46,062 nucleotides of DNA from Candidatus Woesearchaeota archaeon (GCA_016179955.1 JACPCD010000016.1:24206-70267), one strand, 5' to 3'. Counted from the first letter of the stretch, positions 31,068 through 38,793 are shown. Program-made: numbers and translations. The notes: generated by a model from the sequence alone, not told the origin.

Positions 31068-31864
31068 CGCTGGCATGTTGGACAGTAATATGTTCCCCGC
31101 CCCCCCAGGTATATTTTCTTGAGGGGATGATGCTTCGGACATGCCGTCCGCCCGTAGACGGCCAAGTATCGCTGGAATCCCCCCGCGCCTTCAATATGCA
31201 CGTAATTCTCCACCGTAGTGCCGTTATGGGTGATGGCCCGGGTTAGTACCTGTTGAATTGCGTGATGAAGCAGTTGTATTTCAGGAGCTTTCAACATCGC
31301 TATCGTCCGGCGAGGATTAATGGATGCGTGGTACAGCGCTTCCTGGGCATAGATGTTTCCCAGGCCGGCAATGAAATTCTGGTCCATCAATGCCACTTTG
31401 ACATTGCCCTTCTTCCGCTGCAATAACTTTTGGAAGAAATCCGGCGTAAATTCCTTCCCCAAGGGCTCAGGACCGAATTCGGCCAGCTTTTGCTGCAGTT
31501 GTTGGATCGTAAGTAGCCGTACCGAGCCAAACTTACGGATATCCGTATAACTCAGGACGGAGCTGTCGGAAAGAAAAAATTTCACGATAGCGTACTTCTC
31601 ATCAGATCCGAGACCCTCACCTTTTGAGGCATAATGAAAATGTCCCGTCATCCCCAGGCGGACCAAGAGGAATTTCTTCCCTCCTAATTCTATGATGATA
31701 GCTTTGGCCCGGCGCCAGATCTTTAGTACTTTGATAGATTTTATAGTTTCAATGTGTTTATCGGCTCTTTGTAACTCCATGACTACCGTAGAGGCAATCT
31801 TCTTCCCCCGCAGGTGTTTCTGCAACTGTTTTACAATCGTCTCGGCTTCCGGCAGTTCTGGCAT
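31064..31864 (-). CDS. mutM: Formamidopyrimidine-DNA glycosylase (Fpg/MutM)
   Basis: Removes oxidised purines and nicks the abasic site. N-terminal PELPEAE with catalytic Pro1 (after Met removal) and Glu2; the conserved lysine in the KKFLLVRLGMTGHF segment; H2TH region MDQNFIAGLGNIYAQEALY. C-terminal zinc finger reads ACPKHHPLKK...GTYYCPTCQR: the first pair is CxxH instead of CxxC. 266 residues. Bacterial-type enzyme. TATA (31886-31894) 26 nt upstream; leads the fpg-ydcF-like operon. Confidence 0.95.
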   Translation of the reverse strand: MPELPEAETIVKQLQKHLRGKKIASTVVMELQRADKHIETIKSIKVLKIWRRAKAIIIELGGKKFLLVRLGMTGHFHYASKGEGLGSDEKYAIVKFFLSDSSVLSYTDIRKFGSVRLLTIQQLQQKLAEFGPEPLGKEFTPDFFQKLLQRKKGNVKVALMDQNFIAGLGNIYAQEALYHASINPRRTIAMLKAPEIQLLHHAIQQVLTRAITHNGTTVENYVHIEGAGGFQRYLAVYGRTACPKHHPLKKIYLGGRGTYYCPTCQR

Positions 31865-31885
31865 GGCGTGTGGATTACAATAAAA

Positions 31886-31894
31886 TATATAAAC
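31886..31894. promoter_or_regulatory. Shared TATA box for fpg and PH-domain gene
   Basis: TATATAAAC is 26 nt from the fpg ATG (31864, minus) and 27 nt from the ATG at 31917 (plus): again one box placed symmetrically for two leaderless mRNAs. Confidence 0.55.
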
Positions 31895-31916
31895 ATTTAG
31901 AATTTAAAGAGTAGGA

Positions 31917-32405
31917 ATGGACGAGCCTGAAGATAAAAAAGTATTGTTGAGCCTGCGCCGCTCCCGCAAGGCGTTTATCCCGGAATATACCTGCGGTTTC
32001 ATCCTGCTGGCCGTATTGGCCGGGTTAAAGATACAACAGATCTCCGTCGGTTCCCCGTTCCAGTTCTTTGTGTTGGGCGTAGCGTTGCTGGCACTCATTG
32101 CGCCGGAAATATCCCGGCAACTGATTCGATACAGCATCAAGCCAGACAAAATTACTATTACCAAAGGCATCATCAAGAAATCACAGAAGAATGTGCATTA
32201 CCTGCCCTTGGGCTTTGTTCCCGACATCAGCCTGAAACAAAGCCGAACCCAGCGCCTGATGAATTATGGCACGGTCTTTGTAGGTGGCCAAGGCTCGGAA
32301 GAGAAATCGTTCGAGATCAAAGATATCAACAATCCCAAGCACGTCCTGAAGATGATCGAAGGGTTGATTGACAAGAACCGCCGGGTTGACCAAAAGGTTT
32401 ATTAA
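31917..32405 (+). CDS. Membrane protein with bacterial-type PH domain (DUF304-like)
   Basis: 162 residues: two hydrophobic segments (YTCGFILLAVLAGLK, FFVLGVALLALIAPEI), then a bPH2-like domain (YSIKPDKITITKGIIKKSQK, later YGTVFVGGQGSEEKSFEIKD and a C-terminal helix). Role unknown; these domains sit on the membrane. Probably co-transcribed with the anchored protein starting 41 nt downstream. Confidence 0.78.
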   Translation: MDEPEDKKVLLSLRRSRKAFIPEYTCGFILLAVLAGLKIQQISVGSPFQFFVLGVALLALIAPEISRQLIRYSIKPDKITITKGIIKKSQKNVHYLPLGFVPDISLKQSRTQRLMNYGTVFVGGQGSEEKSFEIKDINNPKHVLKMIEGLIDKNRRVDQKVY

Positions 32406-32446
32406 CTACCTTTCCTACTCCCAGAAACACCAGAGGTAGATTCACG

Positions 32447-33190
32447 ATGCACCAACAACCCGGAGGAACCCCTCATCACAATTTACGTTTCTATATAGTG
32501 ATGGTAACTTTAGTGGTAGCGGGCATTTTCTTTCTGCTGTATATGAATGATTCCAATGATTTCAGCCTCACCAGTGCGATTATCGGGGTAGGGGGCAATG
32601 ATACTGCCGAGAGCAGCACGACTGCTGCTGATACAACTGCCACCCCCGGCAAGAATGCCAAGGAAGTGGATGTGGTTTTATCCTTTGATCAAATCCCCAG
32701 CGTCCGAAAAGAAGCCCGGGTGCAAGACTTGGAGCTGCGCTTTGATGACTTGACCACTAAGATCAATGTCAACAATGACAAATTGGAACTGAATAATTTA
32801 CAGCAGGTGGTTATGCGCGTGGAGGGCTTTGCAGGAACCATGAACTTTGACCGGGGCGGATTATCGTTAGCAGGAACTGCCCGCAAAATTGAAGTCAATG
32901 ATATTGCTCTTTCCTCCAGCGGTGAAATTAAGATTTCCTTTGATAATCTCAACTACAAATACTTAGGATTAGAGGATATCGATCTGAAAGGCTTAGAGCT
33001 TCCACCCGGAGACGGAGAGCTTAAGGTGGCCGAGAAAGTGCAATACTCCTTGCAGCAAGATAGCCTGAAGATGTATTCGTTTAATGGAAAATTCATCATT
33101 GACCGGGAAGCAGCGACGTTACTTAATCTGGAAGGGGTCGCCCGGGGCATTTCAATTAGCGGCGCTTTGATGAACGCGGATTTAAGTTAA
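32447..33190 (+). CDS. Single-TM anchored extracytoplasmic protein
   Basis: 247 residues: a short cytoplasmic start, one TM (FYIVMVTLVVAGIFFLLYM), a Thr/Ala-rich linker, and a ~170-residue strand-rich domain (DLELRFDDLTTKINVNNDKL ...). No family recognised; repeated beta strands suggest a beta-helix or sandwich. Its stop overlaps the end of the convergent gene at 33187. Confidence 0.7.
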   Translation: MHQQPGGTPHHNLRFYIVMVTLVVAGIFFLLYMNDSNDFSLTSAIIGVGGNDTAESSTTAADTTATPGKNAKEVDVVLSFDQIPSVRKEARVQDLELRFDDLTTKINVNNDKLELNNLQQVVMRVEGFAGTMNFDRGGLSLAGTARKIEVNDIALSSSGEIKISFDNLNYKYLGLEDIDLKGLELPPGDGELKVAEKVQYSLQQDSLKMYSFNGKFIIDREAATLLNLEGVARGISISGALMNADLS

Positions 33191-33459
33191 GATAAGTATT
33201 CTTTGCTCAGATGCTGCCATTTCTGCAGCAGTTCCAGCTTGATGGTGTTATCTCGTACTTTCTTCACTGCCGCCGGACCAGCCCGTTTATCCTGAGCCAA
33301 GGCAGTTTCCACTAAACCCATTTCAGTAGTTAGAAATTTACGCAGTTGTTCGGTGGTAATTAAACGATTTCTTTTGATGTAATCGAGCAGGGGCAGGAAA
33401 TGGGGCTGCTGCTGCTCGTAATCGGGAACCTTCTTCAATAAATCGCTTTTGACGGACAT
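33187..33459 (-). CDS. Hypothetical protein (90 aa)
   Basis: Helical, basic: SVKSDLLKKVPDYEQQQPHF, then a possible winged-helix core LLDYIKRNRLITTEQLRKFL, ending in LELLQKWQHLSKEYLS. Not recognised. GTG at 33468 is an alternative, but a GAGGTG site precedes the ATG at 33459. On the same strand 80 nt after nop10, so perhaps at the end of that transcript. Confidence 0.62.
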   Translation of the reverse strand: MSVKSDLLKKVPDYEQQQPHFLPLLDYIKRNRLITTEQLRKFLTTEMGLVETALAQDKRAGPAAVKKVRDNTIKLELLQKWQHLSKEYLS

Positions 33460-33540
33460 AGCGACCACCTCGAGAACCTTAAAAGGAAGGAAATTAATAA
33501 ATGTTGTGGAGATTATGCCTGGTGGTATATGCCTAAAAAA

Positions 33541-33720
33541 TTAATACAACCCTTTCTGTTGCAGCTCTTCGACCTTTACTTTTCTCCGTAATCCCGCATA
33601 CTTGTCATCCAGTGAGAACTTCGGCGGACGGGGAATGATAGTATTCCCATTGCAGGAAGGACACGCTTTTTTCATAGTATAAATATTACAGGAAAGGCAT
33701 TTATGAATGTGTTCTGCCAT
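33541..33720 (-). CDS. nop10: Nop10, H/ACA RNP component
   Basis: Part of the H/ACA pseudouridylation complex with Cbf5, Gar1 and L7Ae. 59 residues with the Nop10 zinc ribbon (KCLSC and ACPSC, about 8-24) and PRPPKFSLDDKYAGLRRKVK. ATG at 33720 shares a base with the aIF2-alpha TGA stop (TGATG), the classic coupled aif2A-nop10 arrangement. Confidence 0.95.
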   Translation of the reverse strand: MAEHIHKCLSCNIYTMKKACPSCNGNTIIPRPPKFSLDDKYAGLRRKVKVEELQQKGLY

Positions 33721-34499
33721 CACTCACTCTTCTCCCGCACGAACGACGCCGTGGACAGCTTGTCGTTAAAACGTTCCAGGATAGTTTCCATCTTCTCCCG
33801 GGTCTTTTCGGCCGGCTTGTAATCCACGTCTTCAATGACCACCTTATACTTCCCTGCGCCAATGTACAAGAGCTTAAGAGTGGGTGAAATTCTTTCCACG
33901 TCCAGCAGAGTAGCTTTTATTTTCCCGATGCCATCGGAAGCATAGGTCTGCAAGGCAATCTCTCCCTTAAGATGGATCTTATCCGGCTTGAATTTCTCGA
34001 TGACTGCAGCAGAAATTTCTGCCGCCAAGCTACTCTCCATCCCCATCTTTTCCAAATCAACTGTACCGGCAACAATATCCCGGAAACAAAGGTACAAATG
34101 AGAATATTCCTTAAAGATAATAGTCGTAACTTGCACGTATAACTTATCTACGGGCTTCTTGAGCTTCTTGGCCAGGTTTTGAATCACCGTTTCTGCTTTG
34201 AGCTCCTGCTTGATTTCATCCAGCTTTTCCTGCCGCTGGTGGGAATTCACCCGACGCAGCGATAAGTCAATATGGCCTTTTTCCCGGTCAATCCGCAGTA
34301 CCTTACAGACAATGTCCCGGCCAATAGTAACAAAGTCCCGCAAGTTACGAATACGCCCCGGAGAAATCTCAGAGATATGAATCATGCCCTGCTGATGGAA
34401 TTCCAACAGATCAACGAACACCGAATTGGGAAAAATTTTGGTGACTTTGCAAAAGACAATCTCGTCCTCTTCCGGCAGTCCCTGGCGGCTGTAGAGCAT
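33720..34499 (-). CDS. Translation initiation factor aIF2 subunit alpha
   Basis: 259 residues: N-terminal S1/OB domain (DEIVFCKVTKIFPNSVFVDL, HISEISPGRIRNLRD), central helical domain, C-terminal alpha-beta domain binding aIF2-gamma. The frame extends to 34553, but ATG at 34499 begins the conserved MLYSRQGLPEE and a TATA-like TTTTTTAAATA (34525-34535, coding strand) lies ~31 nt upstream. Heads the aif2A-nop10 operon. In many archaea this operon begins with eL42-eS27, here displaced upstream by a toxin-antitoxin pair. Confidence 0.96.
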   Translation of the reverse strand: MLYSRQGLPEEDEIVFCKVTKIFPNSVFVDLLEFHQQGMIHISEISPGRIRNLRDFVTIGRDIVCKVLRIDREKGHIDLSLRRVNSHQRQEKLDEIKQELKAETVIQNLAKKLKKPVDKLYVQVTTIIFKEYSHLYLCFRDIVAGTVDLEKMGMESSLAAEISAAVIEKFKPDKIHLKGEIALQTYASDGIGKIKATLLDVERISPTLKLLYIGAGKYKVVIEDVDYKPAEKTREKMETILERFNDKLSTASFVREKSE

Positions 34500-34582
34500 G
34501 GTACTATGGCAGAAGAAGGGGTATTTAAAAAATCTTCTATTGCAAAGCATCAACTATCGAAGTGACAGCTGAACGAAATAAC

Positions 34583-34987
34583 TTAAATTTCTAGGAATTC
34601 ACTGGCCGTCACAATTTTCACCTTTGCAAATTCTTTCAACTTCAATAAATGGGGATCTCCGCTAATGAGATAACCAACGTTTCCTACTATCGCGGTTTCC
34701 AGCATGGCATTATCATCGGGGTCTTCCACCACTGCTTTTACTTTACCGGGAATATCAACCATGGTTACTATTTCAAGAAAAATGGAGATAAATGCCGCTT
34801 TTTGCCCTTCGGTAAAGTTAAATTTAGGGTACTCCATTACCCGCCTTAATTCATCAATCTGATTTGGAGAGGTTACCAACTCCAATTCTCCGTGGAAACA
34901 TTTCTCAAAAATTATCCGCGGCTTTCCAGACCACCCCAAAGCAGAGATGAGAATATTTGTATCTAAGAAGACTTTCGTCTTGCCCAT
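34583..34987 (-). CDS. PIN-domain toxin (VapC-like ribonuclease)
   Basis: 134 residues. PIN catalytic acids: FLDTN (Asp ~9), the SPNQIDELRRV glutamate region, DPDDNAMLETA and the final SGDPHLL. Matches the group of putative toxin-component PIN proteins. Metal-dependent RNase that would block translation. Its start overlaps the AbrB antitoxin by 25 nt. Confidence 0.88.
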   Translation of the reverse strand: MGKTKVFLDTNILISALGWSGKPRIIFEKCFHGELELVTSPNQIDELRRVMEYPKFNFTEGQKAAFISIFLEIVTMVDIPGKVKAVVEDPDDNAMLETAIVGNVGYLISGDPHLLKLKEFAKVKIVTASEFLEI

Positions 34988-35229
34988 GCCACCGCCTCAT
35001 TGACATCGTCCAGAGTTACTCTCTGCTTCTTGAACTGCTTCTCAATTTCTTTGGATAATTTTTGGAATTCGGCTTTGACATCGGGTATTTCTACTTTCTT
35101 AAACAGTATTCCCCCTTTTACAGGAAAAGGGACAAATCTATCCCCAGGAGTAAACCCCTCATCTATTCTAATATCTTGAGGAACTACCAGTTGTCCTTTG
35201 GGACTCATCTTCACCAGATCTGTTTCCAT
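34963..35229 (-). CDS. AbrB/SpoVT-type antitoxin
   Basis: 88 residues: swapped-hairpin AbrB DNA-binding domain (METDLVKMSPKGQLVVPQDI, ... GDRFVPF...), then a helical toxin-binding tail (AEFQKLSKEIEKQFKKQRVT). GGGAGG lies ~10 nt before the ATG. Promoter has TATA (CTATATAAAC, 35274-35283) next to three GTTAAACA repeats, likely the self-operator. Confidence 0.85.
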   Translation of the reverse strand: METDLVKMSPKGQLVVPQDIRIDEGFTPGDRFVPFPVKGGILFKKVEIPDVKAEFQKLSKEIEKQFKKQRVTLDDVNEAVAWARRKSS

Positions 35230-35251
35230 TTTGATTTACCTCCCGTTGATT

Positions 35252-35275
35252 GTTAAACAGTTAAACAGTTAAACT
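35252..35275. repeat. Three tandem 8-bp repeats, probable antitoxin operator
   Basis: GTTAAACA, GTTAAACA, GTTAAACT at 8-bp period between the TATA box and the start of the AbrB-like antitoxin. Position fits autorepression. Confidence 0.5.
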
Positions 35276-35358
35276 ATATAAACATTTCTATACATACAAG
35301 AAGTTTGCTACAGAAGATAAGATTAACCGGGTGTAAAAAAATAAAATAAGAGAGAAAT

Positions 35359-35532
35359 CTATTCCAACACTTCCAACACCCGTCCGGCAATCTTTGACTT
35401 GCCGCCAGCGGGAAATGCCAACTCTTTCGAACAGACTAGGCAGGTGACGATAGTACTCGCGTTGCCAAAGATAATCTGCTCATTCTTGCAATGAGTGCAA
35501 CGAACCTTGATGAACTTGCTGTTAGGATTCAT
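35359..35532 (-). CDS. Ribosomal protein eS27
   Basis: 57 residues, short for an ORF search. Zinc ribbon with VRCTHCKNEQIIFGNASTIV followed by TCLVCSKELAFPAGGKSKIA: two CxxC pairs as in eS27. Start ATG at 35532 overlaps the eL42 stop (ATGA), so the two are translationally coupled. Predicted to bind zinc on the 30S subunit. Confidence 0.96.
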   Translation of the reverse strand: MNPNSKFIKVRCTHCKNEQIIFGNASTIVTCLVCSKELAFPAGGKSKIAGRVLEVLE

Positions 35533-35837
35533 ATTAACTCCACCCGCTTGGCCCGGATGCCATAGGGCTGCATGCTGGTTTTATTACAGACGCTGCAGGT
35601 ATACCGCAAATCAGTCTTTTTAGTGCTCTTGGCGCCGGTGCGCTTGAACTTAGTAACCGCGGGCTTGGAATAGCGGCCTAAGTTTCCCGTACCACGGGCA
35701 CGGCCTCGTTTCCGGGCGCGATACTTTGAGCCCCGGCTTAAGGAACTGGGGGCCCGTTTCTTGTTTTGAAATACTTTGTGCTCCGTATGAGTTTTACAGT
35801 GCCTGCAGAACCGCTGCATCGTCTTGGGTAACTTCAT
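35529..35837 (-). CDS. Ribosomal protein eL42 (L44e)
   Basis: 102 residues. Typical basic protein with FCRHCKTHTEHKV (zinc site), RKRGRARGTGNLGRYSKPAV in the middle and a second YTCSVCNK zinc pair before the MQPYGIRAKRVELI tail. TATA (TATTTATAAAG, plus strand 35858-35868) ~26 nt upstream, leaderless. Confidence 0.97.
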   Translation of the reverse strand: MKLPKTMQRFCRHCKTHTEHKVFQNKKRAPSSLSRGSKYRARKRGRARGTGNLGRYSKPAVTKFKRTGAKSTKKTDLRYTCSVCNKTSMQPYGIRAKRVELI

Positions 35838-35877
35838 GTGGTGAGTAAGAAAGAGGGGTATTTATAAAGTTTTAGGT

Positions 35878-36222
35878 TCAGAGCAGTGGTAATTTCCCGG
35901 TGATACGGTCTATTTTTTCTTCTGCATCCGGCCCGATGCCTACGCACGTTTTGGTGCCGGGCGCAATGACGGTTCTGCCGGCATCGGTAATTAAAGAAGC
36001 AGTAATCCCGGTATCCTTCGCGTGCTGAAAGTAGTGGAGCAATTCTTTCTCATCCTTGACTTTCAGGACAATCTTCGCCATGCCTTCCTGCATCCAGGCA
36101 TTGACTATTTTTTTATCAGATTTAAGAACTGCGTCCACGGACGCGTGGGCTACCTGCGCCGCTAATTTTCCTTTAGGGAGCTTCAGATCCTGACGGACGA
36201 GGATGACTTGTTTGAATGCCAT
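35878..36222 (-). CDS. pth2: Peptidyl-tRNA hydrolase Pth2
   Basis: Recycles tRNA from prematurely released peptidyl-tRNA. Pth2 signatures: QVILVRQDLKLPKGKLAAQV AHAS at the N-terminus, ITDAGRTVIAPGTKTCVGIG P and the terminal ITGKLPLL. 114 residues, normal length. Own promoter with TATA-like ATTTAAATG ~33 nt upstream; divergent from the Fic/Doc pair. Confidence 0.97.
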   Translation of the reverse strand: MAFKQVILVRQDLKLPKGKLAAQVAHASVDAVLKSDKKIVNAWMQEGMAKIVLKVKDEKELLHYFQHAKDTGITASLITDAGRTVIAPGTKTCVGIGPDAEEKIDRITGKLPLL

Positions 36223-36290
36223 AGTTGTATTTTACAAAAGACAACTGTTATTTAAATGTTTCATTTGATAAGCGCAAAGCTTATAAATTA

Positions 36291-36308
36291 ATACACATTC
36301 GTGTGTAT
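36291..36308. promoter_or_regulatory. Operator palindrome of the Fic/RHH module
   Basis: ATACACA-TTCG-TGTGTAT: perfect 7-bp arms, placed between the TATA box (about 36279-36287) and the ATG at 36312. Ideal for repression by the ribbon-helix-helix protein encoded downstream. Confidence 0.6.
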
Positions 36309-36311
36309 AAA

Positions 36312-36644
36312 ATGTTAACCAAGAAAGATATTATTACCCTGAACCTGGAGTTTCACCAAGGTAACATCAGGAATCAAAACAGCTTAGATTTTGCGCTGGA
36401 TCAGGCCAGCAAAACGAGGGATTGGCTTAAGGCAACGGCGTATCTGACCCGCTCCATCATCGTCGACCATGTATTTGAGGATGGCAATAAAAGAACGGCA
36501 GCCGCAGTCATCGCCGCCATGGTCCATATGCACGATTTTGACTTTAATCAGGAGGGAATAGATAAAATAGTTATTGACCTGGCCAAAAAAAGCCCCCAGG
36601 ACATCCGAAAAATAGCGAGGTTATTGAAACATGCCCTCCAGTAA
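36312..36644 (+). CDS. Fic/Doc-family protein (putative toxin)
   Basis: 110 residues, Doc-sized. The Fic core reads HVFEDGNKRTA (consensus HxFx-D/E-GNxR), the catalytic loop for NMP or phosphate transfer to a protein hydroxyl. The frame reaches 36225, but TATA spacing (28 nt) and the palindrome fix the start at ATG 36312. Its 3' end overlaps the RHH gene by 14 nt; toxin first, antitoxin second is the reverse of the usual order. Confidence 0.85.
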   Translation: MLTKKDIITLNLEFHQGNIRNQNSLDFALDQASKTRDWLKATAYLTRSIIVDHVFEDGNKRTAAAVIAAMVHMHDFDFNQEGIDKIVIDLAKKSPQDIRKIARLLKHALQ

Positions 36645-36873
36645 ATTTTTACAGACCGCCCGGAGAATCATCCGGGAATATCCGGAAATGTTCAGTGCCC
36701 TGGAAGAATACGACCGGACTCGCCGCTTGCCGAAATTGAGGTACAAGACCAGGGCTAATTTTACGCTGGACAGCGACATTGTACGAAAATTTAGGAAACA
36801 TTGCCGGGAGCAGGGAAAGACGATGTCAGGAGTTATTGAGCAGCATATTAAAGAAGAATTGGGGAAGAAATGA
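36631..36873 (+). CDS. Ribbon-helix-helix protein, probable antitoxin of the Fic/Doc toxin
   Basis: 80 residues. C-terminal half is a ribbon-helix-helix (ANFTLDSDIVRKFRKHCREQ, then GKTMSGVIEQHIKEEL); the N-terminal half is basic/helical and would contact the toxin. Overlaps fic by 14 nt. Likely binds the palindrome at 36291-36308. Confidence 0.75.
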   Translation: MPSSKFLQTARRIIREYPEMFSALEEYDRTRRLPKLRYKTRANFTLDSDIVRKFRKHCREQGKTMSGVIEQHIKEELGKK

Positions 36874-36935
36874 GGCCGGTCAGTGGAGGGGACTCTTCAT
36901 TATTTTAGGAAAGGAAATACAGAAATCCTCAAAAT

Positions 36936-37253
36936 TCATTTCCTGCCCAGTTTATAGAATTGCACCGGGACCCAGACATGACTTTCAACGTAGGAAGGAC
37001 GTTCCTTTCCATCAACATAGGCATCGGCATCGCCGGGTCTTTCCATATTAGCAATGTTGATGATAGCATGAGCAGCTACTGAAAGTCTGTCATAGAATTC
37101 CTCGGTTCCGGAAGTAGTGTCTCTTATACTAACTTTTAAATTAACGGGAGCACCTAACGGGGAAGCCCAGACCCATTTTTTTTCTTCTGTATCAAAAAGT
37201 CCTGGCCCCATAGGAATTATATCCGCTTCCAGTCGTCGAAGTTGTTGGGCCAT
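36936..37253 (-). CDS. Hypothetical protein (105 aa)
   Basis: Not recognised. Strand-rich with APVNLKVSIRDTTSGTEEFY and a conserved-looking SHVWVPVQFYKLG end. 17 nt after the stop of the 93-aa membrane protein gene, so the two form a unit. Confidence 0.62.
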   Translation of the reverse strand: MAQQLRRLEADIIPMGPGLFDTEEKKWVWASPLGAPVNLKVSIRDTTSGTEEFYDRLSVAAHAIINIANMERPGDADAYVDGKERPSYVESHVWVPVQFYKLGRK

Positions 37254-37270
37254 TTTAAAAAACGAAAAAC

Positions 37271-37552
37271 TTATCGTATCTTTTTAACTTTATCTCCAAT
37301 GGTGCGTCTGAATTGTTCCGACAGTCTTTCTAATTCTTGATAGCTTCCGTTCTCTTGCTGTAAATAGACAAAATTATCTCCACGCATATTTCTCACCACG
37401 ACATCGGGTCTTCCGTCCTCGTTTAAATCTTGAACGTAAACTGATGCTGGCGTGACGTTTTTTTCTCTAAGATACGCACCCAAATGCAGACCCAGCGCTA
37501 ATCCTAATCCTGTTCCTGCAATTGCAATTAGATGCTTTTGTGCTTCTGACAT
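37271..37552 (-). CDS. Small membrane protein with FG-GAP-like Ca-loop
   Basis: 93 residues: N-terminal TM (HLIAIAGTGLGLALGLHLGA) followed by SVYVQDLNEDGRPDVVVRNM, a DxNxDGxxD calcium-binding loop as in FG-GAP/integrin-type repeats, then a helical tail. GGAG precedes the ATG; a 14-bp palindrome lies just upstream. Co-transcribed with the 105-aa gene. Confidence 0.68.
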   Translation of the reverse strand: MSEAQKHLIAIAGTGLGLALGLHLGAYLREKNVTPASVYVQDLNEDGRPDVVVRNMRGDNFVYLQQENGSYQELERLSEQFRRTIGDKVKKIR

Positions 37553-37564
37553 TTTATAATCTCC

Positions 37565-37578
37565 TCACCAATTGGTGA
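37565..37578. promoter_or_regulatory. 14-bp palindrome between the TrmB-like gene and the next gene
   Basis: TCACCAATTGGTGA, perfect, 3 nt after the TrmB-like stop codon. Its TCAC-N6-GTGA form is reminiscent of the TCAC/GTGA half-sites reported for TrmB-family regulators, though spacing differs. Confidence 0.4.
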
Positions 37579-37580
37579 TT

Positions 37581-38372
37581 TTACTTCCCCGCCTTCCATT
37601 CCTTATCGAACAAGCCGGCAAAGTAATCTACGAAATGAGGCGCTTCTACCCACACGGCGCAGTCATAATTCGGATGCACCTTCTGGTCATCAGTCAGAAA
37701 CAGCAACATTTCCTTCCCGTCCACAATGCAAAAGCGGGCACTCCCCACTTTGTGCTGCCGGATCTTGGCAAACTTGGACATCTCGTCCATGGTTTCTTTA
37801 CTAGCACCCATAGGAACAGAAACGCGCACGTCCACGCCACTCTTGGCAGCTCTGCGTAAATGGCCGCCTAATACTTCGTGCTTCTGGTCTAAACCATTTT
37901 TGGACGTCATAATAGTAATGTTCTTCTTTGCATTCTTGACCATATAGGTCAGATGCTCCTGCACCTTATCCCAGCCGCGGAACGCTCCACTTTTATCGGT
38001 AGGGTCAACTAACTTGATGCCTTCGGTATGCAGCGTGTTCAATTCATTCAAGACTTCACTGTCCTTAAGATTGGAAAGAATCTTATGACGCTGGTCTGCT
38101 TCTTCCACAACTTTCTTCTTTACCCGATCCACCACTTCACTGGGCGGAACCGCTAAATACTTGATAGGTTTCCCTACCTTGACAATGATAAAGCCTTTCT
38201 TTTCCAACGATTCCAGGACGTCATACGCCCGGGAACGGGGAACGTTAGATATATCGGATAATTCTCCGGCAGTGGAAACTCCACGGGACAAGAGCGCTAC
38301 CCAGAGCTTACTCTCGTACGAATTGAGGCCAAAGTCCTTCAGCCGGTTCAAAAAATCTTTTTGGATAATCAT
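37581..38372 (-). CDS. TrmB-family transcriptional regulator
   Basis: 263 residues. N-terminal winged helix (LKDFGLNSYESKLWVALLSR, ELSDISNVPRSRAYDVLESL), typical of TrmB sugar-responsive regulators, then a phospholipase-D-like ligand/dimer domain (KKNITIMTSKNGLD; DVRVSVPMG). GTG at 38402 is an alternative, but ATG 38372 follows a GGAGG site; TATA (AGATTTATAAAG, coding strand, about 38445-38456) leaves a leader. Its target is unknown; sugar or membrane response is family knowledge. Confidence 0.87.
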   Translation of the reverse strand: MIIQKDFLNRLKDFGLNSYESKLWVALLSRGVSTAGELSDISNVPRSRAYDVLESLEKKGFIIVKVGKPIKYLAVPPSEVVDRVKKKVVEEADQRHKILSNLKDSEVLNELNTLHTEGIKLVDPTDKSGAFRGWDKVQEHLTYMVKNAKKNITIMTSKNGLDQKHEVLGGHLRRAAKSGVDVRVSVPMGASKETMDEMSKFAKIRQHKVGSARFCIVDGKEMLLFLTDDQKVHPNYDCAVWVEAPHFVDYFAGLFDKEWKAGK

Positions 38373-38481
38373 GGGGTCGTTTCCTCCGCATATTCCTATC
38401 ACCCCGCACCAGAACCTCTCACTATGGGCTAAAATGGGCTTTCTTTATAAATCTTTCGGTTATTTTAGTACTTTTGAGTAG

Positions 38482-38787
38482 TTATAGTGCTGTGTGGTGC
38501 TCACTGTCGACCGTAAACAGCCGGCTGTCTTTAACTTTAAACAAGCCAATTCTTGCGCCCGCATCCAGCCAGCCGTGGGCATAATTCAAGGCTGCAAACG
38601 CTAGCACTAAATCATTTTTCTGACGATAAAAGTAGAGCGCATCGTCATAATAGCGCGTGGCCATGTCCAAGAAATCAGCAGCAGCTGCTTGTTGAGCAGT
38701 ATTCAGATGCAGCCTGGCTTGGCCTAACGCTTCTTTCGTCAACGAAAAATAATGCTCCAGCGTTTCCGGCGTTACCGTTGAATTCAT
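38482..38787 (-). CDS. DUF357 family helical protein
   Basis: 101 residues. The family signature is strong: DFLDMATRYYDDALYFYRQK and AFAALNYAHGWLDAGARIGLF. Small archaeal four-helix-like protein of unknown function. Lies 6 nt after the rpoK-like stop, last gene of the rrp4-rrp41-rrp42-rpoK operon. Confidence 0.88.
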   Translation of the reverse strand: MNSTVTPETLEHYFSLTKEALGQARLHLNTAQQAAAADFLDMATRYYDDALYFYRQKNDLVLAFAALNYAHGWLDAGARIGLFKVKDSRLFTVDSEHHTAL

Positions 38788-38793
38788 AAAGAA

